This document shows positions 55,148 through 61,811 of a stretch of 61,811 nucleotides of DNA, piece by piece. Source of the DNA: Selaginella moellendorffii (taxonomy: Eukaryota > Streptophyta > Lycopodiopsida > Selaginellales > Selaginellaceae); contig NW_003314428.1 in assembly GCF_000143415.4 (NCBI RefSeq), forward strand, positions 81,200 to 143,010, given 5' to 3'. The position numbers and the translations under genes were made by a program. The notes under the pieces are model-generated. The model did not search any database. It was not told the origin of the DNA and saw nothing but the letters and a program-made list of their open reading frames with translations. The first letter of the stretch is position 1. Each line of letters opens with the position of its first letter.

Positions 55148-58100
55148 TGGCCCTATCATTTGGCTACTTTACCACTCCATCCCTTGGAGCTTCCCCCTTC
55201 CCCAAATCGGAGCAATTGGGAACTTATCCTTGGAAACACATTGCTTTCTGATAACCCGTTAGCATCCAACACATTAGTGTTCTTGGACTAACTTTGCCAT
55301 TTGGCTTTTATCCCATGATTCCCATGGCCCTTTTCTAAGCCACTAGTCTTTTGCTCCTATCCTTGATTGTTGCACCACGCAACACAGGATCGTCACCTCC
55401 ATTCTCGAGGTATTCTTTCAATTCCATAGCAAAGACTTTGCTTTGCCAAGTCCAGAGGGTGTTCACCCCTAGTACGTCTCTTTAGCACTTTTTGTTATGG
55501 GCTCTATCATGGCCCAACTTTGAGACCCTCCGATGGATCTCTTATAGAAACTACTTTCCTTGGACTTATTATGCCATCACATTGACATAGCTCATTTCCC
55601 TTAGGTGTTCCTCCCACTTGGTCACCAATAGTTCCAATCAACACTTTGAACTTGGAACTTTATCCCTTAACCTCACAAAGACCTTGTCCTTGTTTTTGGC
55701 CATAAGATCACCTAGTGATCTAACCTTGGCACCTTAATAGGTTTGCCAATGGGTGCTAGGTCTTCCAGACCTTTAAGTTGTTGACCATGACCCCGGGGGC
55801 ATCCCCCACACTTAGCGGTGCACCCAAGCCAGCCCTTCCGGCCAAGGGTCCATGGCAACTAAGACTAGGTGTCCCCATCTCATTCACCACGTCCTTGGTG
55901 CCACTTGCACCAAAGTGTTCAAGTTAGATATGTCGAGCTTTCACACTAAGCAATCTAACGGTGCATCACGACTCCGAGGCATCTCTCGCTTGGCGGTGTG
56001 CCCAAACCAGTCTCCCCACTGAGAGTCCATGACCACCGAAATATGAGTGTCCTCATATTCCAAACCATCACCACGCCCTAGTGAGTTGGGACTCGAACCC
56101 AAGCACTAGAGGGTCGGGACTCGAACCCAACCTCAGTATATGCATATACGGACGGCATCACATAGGATGCCTAGCGTGACTCCCCACGCCGGTGCACCAA
56201 CTTATACTTGAAGCGTGTTATAGATCACAGCTTAGGAACCTAGTTCCTCCACACTGCCAAGTCCTCTCACTTGACATGTCTGTGATCATGCATGGACTCC
56301 TCCATGCTCGGCCCCATTAGCCACCCCTTTGAAGTTGGCTTCTTCAACTAGGGTATTCGTTCCCCCGACTTGCCAATCTCACTTAGCAAGTCATCCGGCC
56401 ATCGTAACATGGTTCATGCATAAGCGTGAAAGTCCTTAACCATCGACTTTTGTTCAAAGCCCTCTCTTTGAACACTCGGGATCTACTTCCCTAACCTTGA
56501 TAGCCTTGCCTCTTGGCAAGCTTCAAAACCACGCTTCTGCTGCGCCACTCTGATTTCGCGTGCTCTATAAACTATTTACACTTGGATGTCTAGGTATTTA
56601 TCTACCTAGGGGAATGTTCAAGGAACTCTGTTCCTTAGCTTGTTAAGGTCTCTCCATTTGCAAGCTTTCCAATTACCATATACCCTAACATGGACAATCC
56701 CATGCTTTATACTCTCCATGGCATCCCGGTCGCTATTAACAACATGCTTGAGCACCGTCCACAGCCCTATCCTTTGGCTACTTTGCCGCTCTTTACTTGG
56801 AGCTTTTTACTTTGCCAAATTGGAGCATTTGGGAATCTATCCTTGGAAGTCCACTTCCTTTCCCGCAATCCGTTAGCATCAAACACATTAATGTTCCTTG
56901 GCTAACTTTGCCATTTGGATTCCCCCTATTAAATTTCATGGCCCAAACTTGGCCATTAGTCTTTTGCTCCTATCCATTGATTGTTGCATCAAACAACACA
57001 GGATCACTACCTCCCTCCTTGAGGTATTCTTTTGGTTCTATGGCAAAGCTCCACTTTGCCAAGTCCAAAGGGTGCTCACATCACCCCTAGTAGGTCTCTT
57101 TAGCATTTTCTGCTATGGGCCCCTTCCACGGCCCAACTTTGTGACCCTCCTATGGGTCTCTCTTAGAGACTACTTTGAACTCACAATACTATTGTATTGT
57201 CGTAGTTCATTTCCTTAGGTGTCCTTCCCACTTGGTCACCTTGACCAAGCCACACCATTATCAATAGTTCAAATCAACGCTTTGAACTAGGAACTTTGTT
57301 CCTTAACCTCACAAGGAACAAAGTCCTTGTTTTGGCCATAAGATCACCTAGTGATCTAACCTTGGCACCTTAACTGGTTTGCCAATAGGTGCTAAGTCTC
57401 CTAGACCTTTAAGTTGTTGACCATGACCCCGGGGGCATCCCCCACACTTGGCGGTGCACCCAAGCCAGCCCTCCCAGCTAAGGGTCCATAGCAACTAAGA
57501 CTGGGTGTCCCCATCTCATTCACCACGTCCTTGGTGCCACTTGCACCAACGTGTTCAAGTTAGATATGCCGAGCCACACTAAGTAATCTAACCGTGCATC
57601 ACGACTCTAGGGCATCCCCCGCTTGGCAGTGTGCCCAAGCCAATCTCCTCATTGAGAGTCCATGACCACCGAAATATGAGTGTCCTCATATTCCAAACCA
57701 TCACCACACCCTAGTGATTTGGGACTCGAACCCAAGCACTAGAGGATCGGGACTCGAACCCAACCTCCGTATATGCATCTACAAAAGGCATCATCCAAGA
57801 TGCCTGGCGTGACTCCCCACGCTGGTGCACCAACTTATACTTGAAGCGCGCTACAGATCACAACTTAGGAACCTAGTTCCTCCGCACTGCCAAGTCCTCT
57901 CACTTAACATGTCTGTGATCATGCATGGACTCCTCCATGCTCGGCCCCATGGCCCACCCTTTTTGAAGTTATCACCTTCAACTAGGGTATTTGTTCCCCT
58001 GACGTGCCAATCTCGCTTGGCAAGTCCTCCGACCACTGTAACATAGTTCCTGCATAAGCGTGAAAGTCCTTGACCATTGACTTTCGTTCAAAGCCCTCTC

Positions 58101-58403
58101 TTTGAACACTCGGGAACTACTTCTCTAACCTTGATAGCCTTGCCTCATGGCAAGCTTCAAGACCACGCTTCTGCTGCGCCACTCTGATTTCGCGCATTCC
58201 ATGAACCATTTACACTTGGCCTTTCTAGGTACTAAGCTACCTAGAATCGTCTTTGGGAACCTTGAAGGAACTCTGTCCCTCAGCTTGCTAAGGCCTCCCT
58301 TTTCGCAAGCTTTATAGTTGCCATATAGTCTAACATGGACAATTCCATATTTTAGACTCTCCATGGCATCACAGTTGCTAGCAACAACATCCTCGAGCAC
58401 CTT
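55148..58403 (-). repeat. Tandem duplication of about 1.6 kb inside element 3
   Basis: Copies at about 55148-56762 and 56763-58403 share CCCTATC.TTTGGCTACTTT, GGGACTCGAACCCAAGCACTAGAGG and TGATAGCCTTGCCTC in the same order. Element 2 shows only one copy of this stretch. Each copy contains one intact version of the site into which the DNA transposon inserted in element 2. Confidence 0.75.
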
Positions 58404-60299
58404 CTCGATTCTCCACTCCCAACTTGCACAACCACCGTTGGATATGCCCTTTGATTTCTATGGTTCAGTTCCATCCCAATACTACTTGCCTTTTGGCCGA
58501 TATGTTTCCTTCGGTTATTCTCCTCCAGACTAGGAGGATAGCTTTGCACATTTTACTATGCCTTAGCAAGTATCCATAGGGATGAACCTACCCGATAGCA
58601 TAGGGAGTGGTTCCTCAATCTTGGGCATGCTCACCTTATAATCCCACATATCGGGATTAACGTTGCTGCTTATGGGCCTTTACATGCCCATCACTAGCCT
58701 TGCCAAAATTCCATTTTTGGCTTTGTTCAATTCGGGTAGACAGTCTTCTCCTGTCTCCACAACCTTGGACATTTGGATAGCACCTACTATCCATCATTCG
58801 CTAGGGATTTAGTCCCTTGGGCCTTATCTATTGCCCTTGCGACACGAAACACCACCTCCTGGTGTTCTAGAGTGTTTGGGTGTCCCAATGATGGCCTCCT
58901 GACAATAAGCATTCTCGTTTACGACATTGACTTACTATATTGCAACATAAGCAATTATCCCTCGTAAGGGCATATCTAACTTCCTTATGCCATTAAGAAG
59001 TCTTGGGTAGCTACCTTCTACCCATTTAACCAATTATCTTGCACCTCTTGCTTAGTTGCCCCATAATTGTCAAGTCCTACAACTCATTGCTTGGTGCTTC
59101 CACACCTCCATCATTATCTGGGTCACCACACTCTAGCCGCATGCCTTCTAGCATAGGCTATGCTATTCCTATTTCCCTTGGGATTCCTTTGGAAGGGGTT
59201 CTCATAAACCTGCCAACTTGACCTCAAGGTAGCATGCCTTGGCACCTTCGGTGTCTCCACACCATCGGCTCCACGAGCCTACCTTTATGACACTTCTTAC
59301 TTGTGTCTAGGTCTTTTTGCCAAGACTAATATGGTTGTCTCTTATGCCAATTATCCATTAGCACTGCACCATAGAGTCCACGCACAACTTTGTGTTAAAG
59401 TTGTTTTCTTCCGGGAAACTCTTTCCCACGACTTTAGCATGGCACATTCTGCCATCAATGAGATACCTACTGTTCTCATACTTGGATCATAAGATCCTCC
59501 CCATCCTTCATGGGGCACCACACACCTCAGCCTAAATGCTTTTACCAATCCTTTAGGATCATCCCTTGACTCTACTCGAGTCATTTAGCATTTTCAAACT
59601 TTGCCAATCCAATGACCCATAAGGTCCTATTTTTGAGGTACTAGCACACTGGAATTCAACTTCATGTATTCATGTCCTACTTATAAAGACCGTCTTTGCA
59701 AGTGTCACTTTAACACTTTATTATTTTCTGTTCTCTGTGGGCTACCTTTGCCCCTTAGGACTACCCGTCCATATGATGAGAATGCTGACTCATCCTTTGA
59801 GCACACCCCCAACTCCTTGGGTTTGTTCCAGCATTTATAAAAGGTAACATTAGCTACCACTTCAAGGGCTCGTATCCTCATCCATACTTGACCTCTCATG
59901 GTCATCTATTCTGATCTCACCTTCATAAGCACCAGCCTCAACTATGTGAGGATAATCTTGTGACTCCTTTATAGTTTTTTCAGTCTTTATCTTCCCCGTG
60001 ATCCCAACTATAATTGTGTACCACAACTACATTAGCTAGTTTGCTGAGTCAATACTCATCTGGATCACCTCCTCAACTTAATGAGGAAAACCTTGCACTG
60101 TTCCCAAGATCCCAAAGTTGTTCCATTATTGGCCCTTTTCTATCCACCACCTTGTCTATAAGTTCACATATGAACTGTAATGGAGAGCCATGTCTTCCCG
60201 ACTTGCTACTCCTCAAGGATAGGCCCACTCCTCGGACCTTCCGTTGCCAACACTAGTGGTGATATACTTGAGCACCAATAAAAGTCAGACTAAGGAACA
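58404..60299 (-). other. Internal non-coding sequence of element 3
   Basis: Collinear in reverse complement with element 2 positions 11240-14170, apart from the solo LTR there. No conserved reading frame. Confidence 0.65.
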
Positions 60300-60311
60300 G
60301 CTCCGATACCA
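60300..60311 (-). other. Primer-binding site of element 3
   Basis: On the minus strand TGGTATCGGAGC lies 3 bases from the LTR end. It differs from the initiator-tRNA-Met site by one base and equals the site of the gypsy element at 49241. Confidence 0.85.
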
Positions 60312-60314
60312 AGT

Positions 60315-61811
60315 TGTAAGTGACTAGTTTTTCCATTCTACTTTAGTCACTTAACCGCACTTCCGACCACTTGGAGGAGTCTCATTCACAACCTCCATAT
60401 GTCCCATTTAGAACTTGCGGCTTGCTAGCCCCGCGAATGGCATCCACGCCACTCAACTTTTGCTCTTGGCCCAAGTGTTCCACGTGTTCGATCCCATGAC
60501 CGACACCCCAAGGTACCACTGACATACCAGCCCGTTACGCTAGGCCATGCCCATTCACCTTGGTCACATCGGTGGTCCAACACCACCTGCATTACAATCC
60601 CGTCTCTCAAAGACTATGCTATCCATCCATGAGTGGCTATCCCAGATCCACTCCATAGCATCCTTAGGATGCCTGTAGACATGGGGAATAGCCTTCCCCA
60701 ATGTTTCCTTTCCGGTCCCCGCCAAGTCCCTTCCTGTCCATGGCCGTGTTCACCAACACTGCTACTGGATCAAGGCCCACAGGCCCGACCACTAAGTCCA
60801 ACTATCCTCTAGGACTTCCTTACTATGTGACTGTGTCCCTTGTCACCACACTAGAGGGCTACTCCTCTTCCTTTCCACAGTTTGGGACTTTGGGCCAACA
60901 TTTTGGAACACCGTGGCCTTACGCAAGCCTCATGGGTACTCTCCCCACCTCTCGCTTTTTGGTGCTCTAGCCATGGGCTTAAAGCGAGGTTTCGTTGAGC
61001 CACGATAGGTATCCAAGTAGGTAGTGCCACCCACACTTGGACTGGGAGCATCGGCCAGTCGATCTCCCGGGGGAACTAGAGCCGGCTCTTGAACACTTCA
61101 CCAAGCTATCCTGCTTCTCGGTCCATGTTCACTCTAGTCTTGGACTTCACAGTGGGTAGCTCATCACCCAACACTGGGTCCGGCCTTCCTGGGCCAAACT
61201 GGCCTTTCCTGGCCAAACTGGCCTTTCCTGGCCAAACTGTCTCCACTGCAGTCCTCCCCCTTACTATACTTTTGGAGCTCACCAAATCCCCTAGGGTCTG
61301 AGAGACAAACGCTTTGAGCTTTCACCCTCTCAGACTCGGACTCGGACTCGGACTCGGACTCGGACTCGGACTCGGGCTCGGGCTCGGGCTCGGCCTCAGT
61401 CTCGGTCTTGGTCTCGGTCCCGATCTCGGTCTCGGTCTCGGTCCCGGTCTCAGTCTCAACTTCGGACTCCATCTTGGGTCCATCTCGGACTCCATCTCGG
61501 GTCTATCTCAGATTCAATCTCGGATCCATCTCGGGTCCACCTCAGACTTCACCTCGGACTCCATCTCGGGGTCCTTCTCGGACTCCACTTCGGACTCCAA
61601 CTCGGGTCCATCTCGGGTCCATCTCGGACACTTCCACGTGTTATGTGTTGGTCCTTTTGGGTTCCTTTTTGGAGCCTCGCTTATTGCTCGCTTCGTGCTC
61701 ATTCCTCGAGCACTTTATTGAGAGTTCCACTCCCACTCTCGACCTTTCCAAGTCGGAGCTTTTAGTCTAAACGTGTTACGCTCGTTTGGCTTTCGCTTCG
61801 GCCACTACCAC
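60315..61811 (-). repeat. 5' LTR of element 3 (partial)
   Basis: It matches 53382-54990 and the solo LTR 8365-10255 throughout. Minisatellite at 61329-61631. The TGTGAGACAC start lies beyond the window. Confidence 0.88.

Larger units (their letters stand above)
53382..61811 (-). mobile_element. LARD-like LTR retrotransposon, element 3 (5' LTR runs off the window)
   Basis: 3' LTR 53382-55068 (1687 bp), internal 55069-60314, 5' LTR from 60315 to beyond the end. The primer site TGGTATCGGAGC is at 60311-60300 on the minus strand. The internal part matches element 2 but without its insertions, and contains a tandem duplication of about 1.6 kb. No gag or pol. Its left target duplication should be AAGAG (53377-53381). 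Confidence 0.87.

Overview
The window reads as repeat-dense nuclear DNA from a large-genome land plant. Four LTR primer-binding sites match or nearly match the plant initiator-tRNA-Met type (TGGTATCAGAGC and close variants). There are Ty3/gypsy chromovirus remnants, non-autonomous LTR elements without coding capacity, a TRIM, Helitrons with Pif1 and RPA pieces, and a transposase family common in seed-free plants. A fern, lycophyte, bryophyte or gymnosperm is plausible; the species cannot be fixed from sequence. There is no sign of a bacterial, organellar or viral genome.

Layout. 1-7482: 3' part of a non-coding (LARD-like) LTR element. 7651-7728: a possible host exon. 7729-30453: a second LARD-like element with a perfect 5-bp duplication GTATA. 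It carries three younger insertions: a solo LTR (8365-10288, duplication AGTGT), a diverged solo LTR (12401-13417), and a 13.4-kb DNA transposon (14635-28041). 30454-30627: a possible continuation of the interrupted host exon. 30.7-36.6 kb: microsatellite, a decayed Helitron with RPA and Pif1 pieces, scattered LTR fragments and a fold-back MITE. 37.4-38.4 kb: a decayed gene with an integrase-like DDE domain. 39019-40002: a neat four-exon gene for a small helical protein. 40.5-44.2 kb: two further Helitron copies, one inside the other. 45.5-53.1 kb: gypsy fragments, a TRIM, and a degenerate gypsy element sharing the TRIM's 194-bp LTR. 53382-end: a third LARD-like element on the minus strand.

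The most interesting object is the 13.4-kb DNA transposon. It has 22-bp perfect terminal inverted repeats, a 4-bp duplication AGGA confirmed by two paralogous empty sites in this window, and two divergent multi-exon genes. The leftward gene is a DUF7869-type, probable DDE transposase. The rightward gene would encode about 1640 aa joining a ParB-like domain, an acidic low-complexity region and a C-terminal FCP1/HAD-type phosphatase domain. A 22-bp near-palindrome (half-site ATGGCRTGNGG facing its inverse) occurs about 28 times inside this element and I found none outside it. Copies lie in very short introns (one only 38 bp), in coding sequence, in the central spacer, and at both ends of a 192-bp fold-back. 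This architecture is what I regard as potentially undescribed.

Nearly all coding regions are damaged by stops or frameshifts. The exception is the small gene at 39019-40002, which is open and correctly phased across four exons.
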